Positions 31,482-39,608 of a stretch of DNA of 64,000 bases are shown here, piece after piece (the stretch's first letter is position 1; the number at the start of each line of letters is the position of its first letter). The DNA is taken from NCBI RefSeq assembly GCF_000239815.1, contig NZ_CAFK01000229.1:1-64000 (forward strand). The letters run 5' to 3'. The stretch comes from Bradyrhizobium sp. STM 3843. Its GTDB lineage: Bacteria > Pseudomonadota > Alphaproteobacteria > Rhizobiales > Xanthobacteraceae. The translations under genes and the position numbers were made by a program. The notes under the pieces were generated by a model. The model did not search any database. It was given only the letters and a program-made list of their open reading frames with translations, and had not been told where the DNA came from.

Positions 31482-32060
31482 ATGGCGATTTTCCTGATCC
31501 TTGCGCCCTACGGTGTCTACGCCGCGCTGCTGATGGTCGCATCCGCGACGCTCAGCCTCGCGGTGGGCGCGGTGCTTTGCTTTGCGGTGGTGGCGCTCGA
31601 CGCCAGCCGCGGCCGCTCGATCAAGATCCTGGGCGCGGGATCGGCGGTTCTCTTCACGGCCCTCGCCTGCTACGCCGCCTGGATCAATCCTGCGATCAGC
31701 TCCTCGACCGTGCGGCTCACTGTCGACGGCGGCATTTTTGCGCTTTCACTCGGCTCCATGCTGCTGCGGACGCCGTTCACGCTGCAATATGCGATCGAGT
31801 CGGTGCCTGCGGAAACCGCCGCCATGCCAGGCTTCCTGCAGGCCAATTACGTCATCACCGGAGCCTGGACCCTGGCGGCGGCCCTGATGATCGTCGGCAA
31901 TCTGATGACCCTCTACGTGCCGGGCCTGCCCTACTGGAGTGGGCTTGCAATCGCCATTGCCGCCCGCAACAGTGCCCTCTATTTCACCAGATGGTATCCG
32001 GCCTATCGGCGCTTGAAGGAACAAGCCCAAGCGGCGACCGGGCTTGCGCAGCAAATTTGA
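31482..32060 (+). CDS. Integral membrane protein, probable TetR target
   Basis: A 192-residue protein with about five hydrophobic helices (MAIFLILAPYGVYAALLMVA at the start). GGAGGGG lies 7 bases before ATG 31482, which decides against the upstream in-frame start. No family recognised; conserved polar residues are few. Divergence from the TetR gene with shared operators suggests it is the regulated target. Confidence 0.75.
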   Translation: MAIFLILAPYGVYAALLMVASATLSLAVGAVLCFAVVALDASRGRSIKILGAGSAVLFTALACYAAWINPAISSSTVRLTVDGGIFALSLGSMLLRTPFTLQYAIESVPAETAAMPGFLQANYVITGAWTLAAALMIVGNLMTLYVPGLPYWSGLAIAIAARNSALYFTRWYPAYRRLKEQAQAATGLAQQI

Positions 32061-32241
32061 TGTTCTGCTTCAAGTCCCGCGGCGCCTCGCCATCAACCGC
32101 ACATCCAAACATTCTAATCACTGCAAGAGCTTGGCCAATGTTCTTTGGTAGCAACATCCGCTAGGGTGGCCTGCTTCGGAAGCAACGGATGTTGGTGCTG
32201 GAACTCAAGCTGCAAAGCAAGCCCAATCACAGGACGCGACG

Positions 32242-32793
32242 ATGAAGGACGTTTTCGTCAGGCTGGCGACCGATTTTCTCTCTGCCCTGATCTTTCTCGC
32301 CGTGTATCTCGTCACCGACAGCGTCGTGCTGGCGACATCAGTCGCGATCGCAACCGCAATCGCGCAGGTGATCCATGCACGGCTGAAAGGCCGGTCGCTG
32401 CCCTTCATGACCTATGCGAGCCTGGGGCTCGTGGTCGTGCTCGGCGCCGCGACCCTCCTCACCCATGATCCCCGCTTCATCTTCGCCAAGCCGGCGATCG
32501 CTCATTTTGCGGTCGCCGTTTTCATGCTCCGGCGTGGCTGGATGCTGCGCTACGTGCCTCCGATCGTGGCCGAGACGATCCCCGAATATGTGACGGTCGC
32601 AGGCTACGCCTGGTCAGCGCTGATGCTCGCGCTCGGGATTGGCACCATTGCGGTGGCTGCGACCGGCGACCTCAAGCTCTGGGCGCTCTACATCACCGTT
32701 GTTGCCGGCGGGACCAAGATCGCCGCTTTCGCGATCCAGCTGATCGCGTTTCGTCTGATCGTCGCAAGCCGCATTCGCGCCGCCCGCGCCTGA
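32242..32793 (+). CDS. YciB/IspZ-family inner-membrane protein
   Basis: A 183-residue protein with about five membrane helices. The opening VRLATDFLSALIFLAVYLVT, the ATAIAQVIHARLKGRSLPFM segment and the LTHDPRFIFAKPAIAHF block match the YciB (septation protein A) family, linked to cell envelope synthesis and division. AGGA stands 8 bases before the ATG. It may be a second family member besides the housekeeping one, which cannot be judged here. Confidence 0.75.
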   Translation: MKDVFVRLATDFLSALIFLAVYLVTDSVVLATSVAIATAIAQVIHARLKGRSLPFMTYASLGLVVVLGAATLLTHDPRFIFAKPAIAHFAVAVFMLRRGWMLRYVPPIVAETIPEYVTVAGYAWSALMLALGIGTIAVAATGDLKLWALYITVVAGGTKIAAFAIQLIAFRLIVASRIRAARA

Positions 32794-32908
32794 TCGCCGC
32801 AATGGGCTTATCGACAAAGATGCGCTATAGCGGCGGCCGGACGACGCCCGAGCCGGACAGCGAGAGTAGGATTCGGCGCCGGAGGAGCAACGCGAGGAGA
32901 ACGATCGG

Positions 32909-33205
32909 ATGGCTGTGGACGGCAACTGGAATCTGACCCTGAACACGCCGATGGGCGAACGAACCGCGACCTTGAGCCTGCAGAGCTCCGGCAGCACCCT
33001 GACCGGCACGCAGGCCGCGGAAGGCGATTCCGCCGAGATTTTCGAGGGCACCGTGAACGGCGACGATGTCGCCTGGAAGGTCTCGATCACGAGCCCGATG
33101 CCGCTGACGCTCGATTTCAAGGGCAAGGTCACCGGCGATGCGATCGCAGGCGAGATGGGCATCGGCTTTATGGGCAGCTTTCCCTTTACCGGCGCGCGGG
33201 CTTAA
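32909..33205 (+). CDS. Small conserved beta-rich protein
   Basis: A 98-residue soluble protein: MAVDGNWNLTLNTPMGERTA, then alternating strands with GEMGIGFMGSFPFTGARA at the end. It resembles a small lipocalin-like barrel of unknown function that I recall from Rhizobiales. GAGGAGA precedes the ATG by 8 bases. Confidence 0.75.
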   Translation: MAVDGNWNLTLNTPMGERTATLSLQSSGSTLTGTQAAEGDSAEIFEGTVNGDDVAWKVSITSPMPLTLDFKGKVTGDAIAGEMGIGFMGSFPFTGARA

Positions 33206-33275
33206 CCAGGCGCGTGGCGGATTGAGAGGCCCGCTTCATCCGTGAGCGGGTCTTTTCGCGTCCTGATCCTTCTGA

Positions 33276-33617
33276 TCATCGGGCGATGTCGAGGAAGTGG
33301 CGACCTTCCTTGTCTTCGGTCTCGATGATCCAGGCGTCCGGATCGAAACGAAGCTCTTTGGCGAGCCGCTCCTCGATGTCAGCTTCCGGCAGCGGCTGTG
33401 CTGAGGCCGCCACGAAAAAGCGATCGATCGGCCGGCTGTCGTCATAGACGGTCTGCGGCGCCGGCACATACAGCATGGCCGTGCCATCCATCAATGCGAC
33501 TTTGACGAAGACAGCACCGGCCTCCTCGGCGCCGCGCCGGCGGACCGCGCCGAACGCACCTGTAGCCTGGCAGCGGCGCAGATAGGCCGCGACCCAAATG
33601 CTGGTTTTCAATCGCAT
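33276..33617 (-). CDS. DUF1491 family protein
   Basis: A 113-residue protein matching DUF1491: MRLKTSIWVAAYLRRCQATG, FGAVRRRGAEEAGAVFVKV, LYVPAPQ, and RFDPDAWIIETEDKEGRHFL. Function unknown; the family is restricted to Alphaproteobacteria. It lies on the same strand as, and 61 bases downstream of, the peptidoglycan-binding protein gene. Confidence 0.9.
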   Translation of the reverse strand: MRLKTSIWVAAYLRRCQATGAFGAVRRRGAEEAGAVFVKVALMDGTAMLYVPAPQTVYDDSRPIDRFFVAASAQPLPEADIEERLAKELRFDPDAWIIETEDKEGRHFLDIAR

Positions 33618-33678
33618 CGGAGAACTTCAGATTGGCGCATCAGCGCGCGGTGGGCAGCGGCGCAACAAGCCCCCTGCT

Positions 33679-34368
33679 CTATTCGATCGGATGGCCGATG
33701 ACAATCGCGAGCTCGCGTACCATGCGATCGGAGACCTGTCCCGTCACCGGCAGCTTGCGGTCGCGCTCGAATTTCTGGATCGCGGCCTGGGTGTCCGGTC
33801 CCACCATGCCGGTGGGCTTCAATTGCCCGTAGCCGTATTCGGTCAAGGCACGTTGGATCGCGGCGACGCGGTGCGGGTTGCCGCTCTGAGCCAGAGGCGG
33901 CTGCGGCCGTGTCGTCGCCCCCTGTCCGCCGCTCACGGACTTGACGAGATCGGCCAGCGGATCGGAATATTTCTGATCCCCCTTGGCTTCCCCGACTTTC
34001 GCATCGACCACCTTGGTCTCGGCCGTCTTTGCTTCAGATGGCCGCGTTTCGATCGCCTTCGGGTCGAACGGCGAGATGTCCGCCTCGGTCGGGCGCGGAC
34101 GCGGCAATGGATTTGAACCGGGCAGCACCGGCATCGCCACGAATGCGCCGAACATGGGGGCCGGATGCGGCCCCGACTGCAGGAACACTGCATTAACGAT
34201 GATGGCGCTCGCCGCGGCGCAGGCGAGCAGGCCCGCAAGCAGATCCTTGGGACTGTAAAGCAGCGCGCGCATCAACAGGCCGCGCTCGTCGGCGGTTTCC
34301 ACCGCGACGGCAGCGGCGCGCTTGCGACGGCGCGGCGTCTCGTCCTCGTCTCCAGCTCGTCTAGGCAC
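33679..34368 (-). CDS. Peptidoglycan-binding domain protein, membrane-anchored
   Basis: A 229-residue protein with a basic cytoplasmic N-terminus, one membrane helix (about residues 42-64, DLLAGLLACAAASAIIVNAV), a Pro/Lys-rich linker, and a C-terminal PG_binding_1 domain (HRVAAIQRALTEYGYGQLKP and DTQAAIQKFERDRKLPVTGQ). It should reach into the cell wall. It begins with GTG at 34368 and overlaps the stop of the histidine kinase gene by 8 bases, so translation is coupled. Confidence 0.88.
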   Translation of the reverse strand: MPRRAGDEDETPRRRKRAAAVAVETADERGLLMRALLYSPKDLLAGLLACAAASAIIVNAVFLQSGPHPAPMFGAFVAMPVLPGSNPLPRPRPTEADISPFDPKAIETRPSEAKTAETKVVDAKVGEAKGDQKYSDPLADLVKSVSGGQGATTRPQPPLAQSGNPHRVAAIQRALTEYGYGQLKPTGMVGPDTQAAIQKFERDRKLPVTGQVSDRMVRELAIVIGHPIE

Positions 34369-36187
34369 TCTTCTTCACCTGAAACGCCTGTCCGGACTGC
34401 ACTGTGCGCGCGGCCGGAGCCAGGGTCGTGATCTTGCCGCCATCCGGCAGCGCGAAGGTGAGCGGCAACGCCACGGTTACCGTGGTCCCTTCGTCGAGCT
34501 TGCTTTGTATCGACATTTCGCCGGCATGCAAGTTCACCAGACTCTTCACGATCGAAAGCCCAAGCCCGGTTCCCTCGTGCCGACGCTGGTAGGTCTTGCC
34601 GGCCTGGAAGAAGGGATCGCCGATCCGTTTGAGGTCGTCGGCGGCGATCCCGACGCCGTTATCGGTCACGCGCAGAACCAGTCGCACGCCTTCCACGGCA
34701 GCCGCGACCGTCACCTTGCCGCCCCGCTCGGTGAACTTGATCGCGTTGGAGACGAGGTTGAGCACGATCTGCTTGAAAGCGCGCGGATCGCCGGTCAGGT
34801 CAGGCAGATCCTGCGGCGCGTCGGCCGACAGATCGACGCCGTTCTCACGGGCGCGCAACGCCAGAAGGTTGCAGCAATTGAGCAGGGCCGCACGCGGTGC
34901 GAACGGCTCGGGCGCAATCTCGAAATTGCCCGATTCCATCTTGGACATGTCGAGAATGCCGTTCACGACCGAGAGCAGATGCTGGCCGGAATCGTTGATC
35001 AGCTGAGAATATTCGCGACGGCGGCCTGCGTTCAGCATCAAGGCCTGCTCCTGCATCAGCATTTCGGAGAAACCGATGATCGCGTTCAAGGGCGTGCGCA
35101 GCTCATGGCTCATTGTCGCCAGGAAGCGCGTCTTGGCCGCATCCGCCTGCTCGGCCGCACTGCGCGCCAAGTCCAAGGCCTGTTCCTGCAGCTTGCGGTC
35201 GGTCACGTCGCGCATGACAGCCACGACCTCGGCATCGGAGCCCAGGCTCGACGAGCCCGCCCGTTCAAGCGGCCGGCAGCGCATCTCGACCCAGATGAAA
35301 TCGACGGCATGCGTTGAGCCGCACACATCCTCCGGCGTGTCCCGCCGCAGCCTAAACTCGACGCCGACTTCGGTGCCGCGCGCCGCATCCGACAATGCGG
35401 TCAGATAGGCCGGACGATCGGCGACATGGACTCGCTCGAACAGGCCATGCTCGTGAAGCTGTGCCGCGGGCACACCAAGCAGAGACTCCGCGGCCGGCGA
35501 GATGAACATGACAGCGCCGTTGCGACGATGCCGCGAGATCACGTCGCTCATGTTGCGCGCCAGGAGGCGATAGCGCTCCTCTTCTCTCGACAGCAGTGTA
35601 ACGCTGGTGCGCGCCAGCGCATCGGCGGCAAAGGCGATCACCGAGGCATAGAGAGTGGCCGAAGCCACACCGACGCCCATCAAGCTGACACGTAGCGCAG
35701 GGTTGCTTTCAGGAGGTGGCAGCCAGCCGAAATCGCCGATCAGGATCAGCGCGGCGGCACAGCCGAGCGCAAGCAAAGCTGCGAACACGACCACCCGGCG
35801 CGAGGCCGACAGCGAAGCCTCGATCGGAATGACGACCAACCAGACCGCGGCGAAGGACTCCATGCCGCCGGTCTCGATCGCGACGGCCATGATCAATGCC
35901 GACAGCGCGAGCGACGACAGCGCGTAGGCGCCTTCGTAGTAACCCGTGCGCGACAGGAACCAGGACAGCAGAATCGGTGCGATCAGCCACGCCAAGGCCC
36001 CGACCTCGAGCGCACTGGGTGCGCCGCGCATGGCGAGATAAGCAGGAAACACCGCGAACGCGGCCAGGCTGCCCAGCAGTCGCGGCGCGATGAAGGCGCG
36101 GTGCCGCGCACATGTCAACGCGTCGGTTCGAGCCGATGGATGCAACAGGGCATCAAGACAATCGCGGATGATACTCAACACACTCAC
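34361..36187 (-). CDS. PAS-containing sensor histidine kinase
   Basis: A 608-residue membrane kinase. Residues 30-190 hold about five or six hydrophobic helices. A PAS domain follows (about 205-320, NMSDVISRHRRNGAVMFISP). The HisKA site is H360 in MSHELRTPLNAIIGFSEMLM, and the ATPase domain shows IVLNLVSNAIKFTERGGKV and GTGLGLSIVKSLV. It starts with GTG. No response regulator is adjacent, so its partner is unknown. The next gene, encoding a wall-binding protein, overlaps it, hinting at an envelope-related signal. Confidence 0.92.
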   Translation of the reverse strand: MSVLSIIRDCLDALLHPSARTDALTCARHRAFIAPRLLGSLAAFAVFPAYLAMRGAPSALEVGALAWLIAPILLSWFLSRTGYYEGAYALSSLALSALIMAVAIETGGMESFAAVWLVVIPIEASLSASRRVVVFAALLALGCAAALILIGDFGWLPPPESNPALRVSLMGVGVASATLYASVIAFAADALARTSVTLLSREEERYRLLARNMSDVISRHRRNGAVMFISPAAESLLGVPAAQLHEHGLFERVHVADRPAYLTALSDAARGTEVGVEFRLRRDTPEDVCGSTHAVDFIWVEMRCRPLERAGSSSLGSDAEVVAVMRDVTDRKLQEQALDLARSAAEQADAAKTRFLATMSHELRTPLNAIIGFSEMLMQEQALMLNAGRRREYSQLINDSGQHLLSVVNGILDMSKMESGNFEIAPEPFAPRAALLNCCNLLALRARENGVDLSADAPQDLPDLTGDPRAFKQIVLNLVSNAIKFTERGGKVTVAAAVEGVRLVLRVTDNGVGIAADDLKRIGDPFFQAGKTYQRRHEGTGLGLSIVKSLVNLHAGEMSIQSKLDEGTTVTVALPLTFALPDGGKITTLAPAARTVQSGQAFQVKKSA

Positions 36188-36558
36188 GGCTTTCGCGCCT
36201 CGGCCTAACGGTCGTCCTGCAGGAGGACGCGCCGGGACGGCCCCTGTCGTCGCGTGTCACCGTCTCAGACTCCCATTAAGCGAACGCTAAGGCCCGTCCC
36301 CTGCGGGCTGCGGCATTCGGCCGGGATGGTGAACGCAAAGTTTCCGTGTGCGCATAGTTGCAAAAGCGTTCGGCGCCTCCGGAAGCGCGTCCGTATCAAG
36401 CAAATATTTACTCATCGAAAAATCACTGCAGGATTTCGCGATTTCTCAACCAATTAAGCTCAATGCAAGCAGTCGCGATTTATCAAAAGAGGTAGTTGCC
36501 GATCCGGCGCGTCGCTGAAGCCAACGCAGGATCAGGCGAGACGGTCGGGGTCGCGTAA
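36188..36558. other. Divergent intergenic region, no gene seen
   Basis: Spacer between the histidine kinase and DUF5330 genes. It holds TTAAGCGAACGCTAA (about 36278-36292), a weak dyad also one base off the CtrA pattern TTAA-N7-TTAA. No other element is convincing. Confidence 0.45.
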
Positions 36559-37011
36559 ATGTTTTTTCTGCTTCGCATGGCGTTCTGGCTCGGGCTGGTG
36601 CTTGTGCTGCTGCCGCGGGAAAAGACGCCCGAAACCGACAAGCTGCCGCAGATCAATGCCCAGGAAGCGGTGCAGGCTGCGACGGCGGCGGTCTCGGACA
36701 TGAGCCAGTTCTGCAAACGGCAGCCGCAGGCCTGCGAGGTCGGCGGCCAGGCCGCCACGGTGATCGGCCACCGCGCCCAGGAAGGCGCGCGCAAGATCTA
36801 TCAGATCATCACGGACAAGGCCGAGAAACAGGCCGGGCCGGAGAAGCCGATCGGTCCGGAAAAGCCTGCCAATCTCGACAAGCGCTATTCCGATCGAACC
36901 GGCTCGATCGACGCCCCCGTGATCGAGGAACTGCCGGCAGGCGAAGCGCCGGCCGACACGCTCTCGGCCGATGATCTCGCCATGGAATGGCATCTGTCGC
37001 CGACGCTCTAG
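36559..37011 (+). CDS. DUF5330 family protein
   Basis: A 150-residue protein with one N-terminal hydrophobic segment (MFFLLRMAFWLGLVLVLLP) and a conserved FCKRQPQACEVGGQAATVIG block that places it in DUF5330 as I recall it. The rest is polar and Pro/Glu-rich. Function unknown. It lies upstream of sufE on the same strand with 188 bases between. Confidence 0.85.
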   Translation: MFFLLRMAFWLGLVLVLLPREKTPETDKLPQINAQEAVQAATAAVSDMSQFCKRQPQACEVGGQAATVIGHRAQEGARKIYQIITDKAEKQAGPEKPIGPEKPANLDKRYSDRTGSIDAPVIEELPAGEAPADTLSADDLAMEWHLSPTL

Positions 37012-37199
37012 ACCGCGATGGGATCGGGTCAGGTCGCCATCACTCTCCAGGTTTTTGATTGAGCAGGATCTCCGCGCCAACGCGTTCCGCGTTTGTCGCG
37101 GGGGAAACCCGCTTCGCATTTTTCCGGATCACGCTCCAAGCGATCGGAACTCGTATCGCTTTCAGCCTGTCGGTCGCCTATATAAAGGCTTAGACGGGA

Positions 37200-37637
37200 A
37201 TGACGAGCATCATGACGATCGACGAAATCCGCGACAACTTCGCACTGCTTGACGATTGGGACGACCGCTACCGGTACGTGATCGAGCTCGGCCGCACCCT
37301 GACCCCGATGTCGGAAGCCGAGCATTCGGCCGAGAACAAGGTGCAGGGCTGCGTCAGCCAGGTCTGGCTATCCAAGCACATCGGACGCAGCGGCCAGGAA
37401 CCCATCTTGACCTACATCGGCGACAGCGACGCGCACATCGTGCGCGGTCTGATCGCGATCCTGCTCACGCTTTATTCCGGGCACACACCCCGTGAGATTC
37501 TGGCCATTGACGCGCCTGCGGTATTCGACGAATTCGGCTTTCGCGAGCATCTTACTCCGCAGCGGTCCAACGGCCTGCGGTCGATGGTCGAGCGCATCCG
37601 CAGCGACGCCCGCGCGGCGCTGGCCACGGCCTCGTGA
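37200..37637 (+). CDS. sufE: SufE-family sulfur acceptor
   Basis: A 145-residue SufE-like protein that takes persulfide sulfur from the SufS cysteine desulfurase for Fe-S cluster assembly. The acceptor cysteine is in NKVQGCVSQVWL (C51 counting from 37200). DEIRDNFALLDDWDDRYRYV at the start is characteristic. An in-frame ATG at 37212 (MTIDEIRDN) is an equally plausible start. No suf genes are adjacent. Confidence 0.92.
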   Translation: MTSIMTIDEIRDNFALLDDWDDRYRYVIELGRTLTPMSEAEHSAENKVQGCVSQVWLSKHIGRSGQEPILTYIGDSDAHIVRGLIAILLTLYSGHTPREILAIDAPAVFDEFGFREHLTPQRSNGLRSMVERIRSDARAALATAS

Positions 37638-37642
37638 GGGGG

Positions 37643-38059
37643 CTATTTACCCCGCTCGGGACGCTGCTGTCCCAGCCCCATTTTCTTCGCAAGCTGCGAG
37701 CGCGTGACCGCGTAGTTCGGCGCGACCATCGGATAGTCCGGCGGCAGGTTCCACTTCTCGCGATACTGCTCAGGCGTCATGTTGTACTGGGTACGCAGGT
37801 GCCGCCGCAGCGACTTGAAGCGCTTGCCGTCCTCCAGACACACCAGATAGTCGGGGTGAATCGACTTCTTCACCGCTACAGCCGGTTTCGCCGGTTCGGG
37901 CGCGCCCTCCGGCCGTCCGTTGGCCACCCGCTGCAAGGCGGAGTGCACCTGGCTGATCAGGTTCGGGATCTCCGCCGCCGGCGTCGGATTGTTGCTCAGA
38001 TAGGCCGAGACAATACTGGCCGTCAGGTCGATAAAGCTTTTGCCAGCGCTCTCTGTCAT
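37643..38059 (-). CDS. MucR/Ros-family transcriptional regulator
   Basis: A 138-residue protein with the family C-terminal domain (CLEDGKRFKSLRRHLRTQYN then MTPEQYREKWNLPPDYPMVA and PNYA). In the zinc-binding Ros pattern the last ligands are H-x3-H; here the sequence reads HLRTQ, with Gln at the second position, so it may belong to the zinc-free members known from Mesorhizobium. GAGG 5 bases before ATG 38059 decides the start. It probably represses or organises many genes, including envelope polysaccharide genes, as in relatives. It is convergent with sufE. Confidence 0.9.
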   Translation of the reverse strand: MTESAGKSFIDLTASIVSAYLSNNPTPAAEIPNLISQVHSALQRVANGRPEGAPEPAKPAVAVKKSIHPDYLVCLEDGKRFKSLRRHLRTQYNMTPEQYREKWNLPPDYPMVAPNYAVTRSQLAKKMGLGQQRPERGK

Positions 38060-38283
38060 CGGAACCTCGCCTCGCTGCCCAAGTATCACGGCAGTCGAAT
38101 CCCATAAACTACCTCATCACGAGCAATATTATGGGCCGACAACCAAAGGCGTGACAAGAAGAGTATCGCATTATTCTTGGAATACCGTTAGCTGCCCAAG
38201 TAGAGGCGCGAGCGCAAGGCCCCGCGCTCGGCCACGCTGATCCCGTGAGCCGCGTTGATCCCCTGGCGGCGCTGATCCAGTGG

Positions 38284-39162
38284 TCAGCGGCGCTGATCCA
38301 GATGCGTGCGGAGCTCGTCGATCGAGGCAAATCGCATCATGCCCTCCGGCATCTGCGCCTCGATCGAACCGTCCGAATAGAGCGAATAGGCCATGCCGTC
38401 GACAACGCCGGACTTGATGACGGCGACGGCGGGAGTTTCGGCCGGACGCGACAGCGGCGGCGGTTCCATGAACGCAGGGGCCGCACGCGCCGGTCGGCGC
38501 TGCAAAGGAGGCAAAGGCGGCAAAGGCGGCAAGACTGGCTCTGGCGCACGCATGCGCTCCTGCTGCGGCCAGGTCTCTTCGAAGCTGGGCGGCGATGCCG
38601 GCAAAGCGGGTTCCTCCATGGGAAGTGCAGGAGGCTCGCTCATGGGCGGTGCGCGAAAGTCAGGCATGACCGGATCTGCGGCACGTTTCTCGGCGCGCTC
38701 GCGCTCCCTGCGCGCGGCCGCCGCCTCGAACAGGTTCCGCCTCGGCTTGAGCTCAGGGACCACGGGCTCCGGTTCGGGCTCTGGTTCCGGCTCGGGGAGC
38801 ATCGGGCGCTCCAGCGCCCGGCTGCTGCGCCCGCGCGGTGATCCGCCCTCCCGCCAAAGATCTTCGATCGGCGGAGCAGCCGCGACATCGACCTCGTCCC
38901 GTTCCCGCTCGCGACCGGGCAACTTGAGCGCCTCGGGATCCGCGTCGGTCGAGAGGCGGAGACGAAGCCGGTGCGACATCACCTTCAATTCGCCGAGGAC
39001 GGCTGAAAGCCCGAAGAGAAGCAGCCCGGTGCAGACCGCGATGGTTCCAGAAAGGACCATCGTATTGCCGAAGCTGAATTCCTTGACCGGAATTCCGTAT
39101 GCGATCGCTCCGAGGCCCGCCAACACGGCGACAGTCCCGGCGACCAACAGGGCGCTCATCAT
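38284..39162 (-). CDS. Membrane protein with a Pro/Glu-rich middle and a conserved C-terminal domain
   Basis: A 292-residue protein with two N-terminal hydrophobic helices (about residues 3-60), then a long disordered stretch with PEPEPEPEPEPV and LPPLPPLPPLQ, and a short conserved end (VIKSGVVDGMAYSLYSDGSI then RFASIDELRTHL). I recall this tail from Bradyrhizobium proteins of unknown function. AAGGG lies about 9 bases before ATG 39162. Confidence 0.75.
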   Translation of the reverse strand: MMSALLVAGTVAVLAGLGAIAYGIPVKEFSFGNTMVLSGTIAVCTGLLLFGLSAVLGELKVMSHRLRLRLSTDADPEALKLPGRERERDEVDVAAAPPIEDLWREGGSPRGRSSRALERPMLPEPEPEPEPEPVVPELKPRRNLFEAAAARRERERAEKRAADPVMPDFRAPPMSEPPALPMEEPALPASPPSFEETWPQQERMRAPEPVLPPLPPLPPLQRRPARAAPAFMEPPPLSRPAETPAVAVIKSGVVDGMAYSLYSDGSIEAQMPEGMMRFASIDELRTHLDQRR

Positions 39163-39608
39163 CAAACCGACCCTTCGATGCGGTGGCTCAGGATCGCAGT
39201 CCTAAGCTAAAATCGCATTAGAATCCAACGGTTGCCTGCCTTTTTTGACCCCGTGTCTCGGCAACACACCGCGACATTTTGCAGCAAAACAGCAACTCGC
39301 GACGCCCAACACAACGCATCCGTCAGATACCGTTGCCACGACACCGTCACAAAGTACAGGACAGCAAACCCGGATTTCCACCGGCGGTTTACCCCCGACC
39401 TCTTTGCACGGCGGTTCAGCGTGCGTTCATGTCATTGTGCCAATAGTGCAGACATGTACCGGGACCCGACCATTGCTGCATTGCAACGAAGGTCTTATGT
39501 CTCGTTTACGAATTACTTGGAAACACAATCGCGCTATAGGAGCCCCCCGGGGAATAGGCCTTCAGCTTGCGCGCGCAGGTCGTCAGGGACGCCGGGTTAC
39601 CATCAGCC
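39163..39608. other. Divergent intergenic region, no gene seen
   Basis: Slightly AT-richer than the flanks, with many CA-rich words. Frames here merely run into the glycosyltransferase gene. No clear promoter or hairpin was found. Confidence 0.45.

Noticed and set aside
36278..36292. CtrA-like box TTAAGCGAACGCTAA
   Set aside because: One mismatch in the second half-site and no nearby promoter; a chance hit is likely.
38240..38302. Imperfect GGCGCTGATCCAG direct repeat
   Set aside because: Only two short units, next to the end of a gene; too small to interpret.
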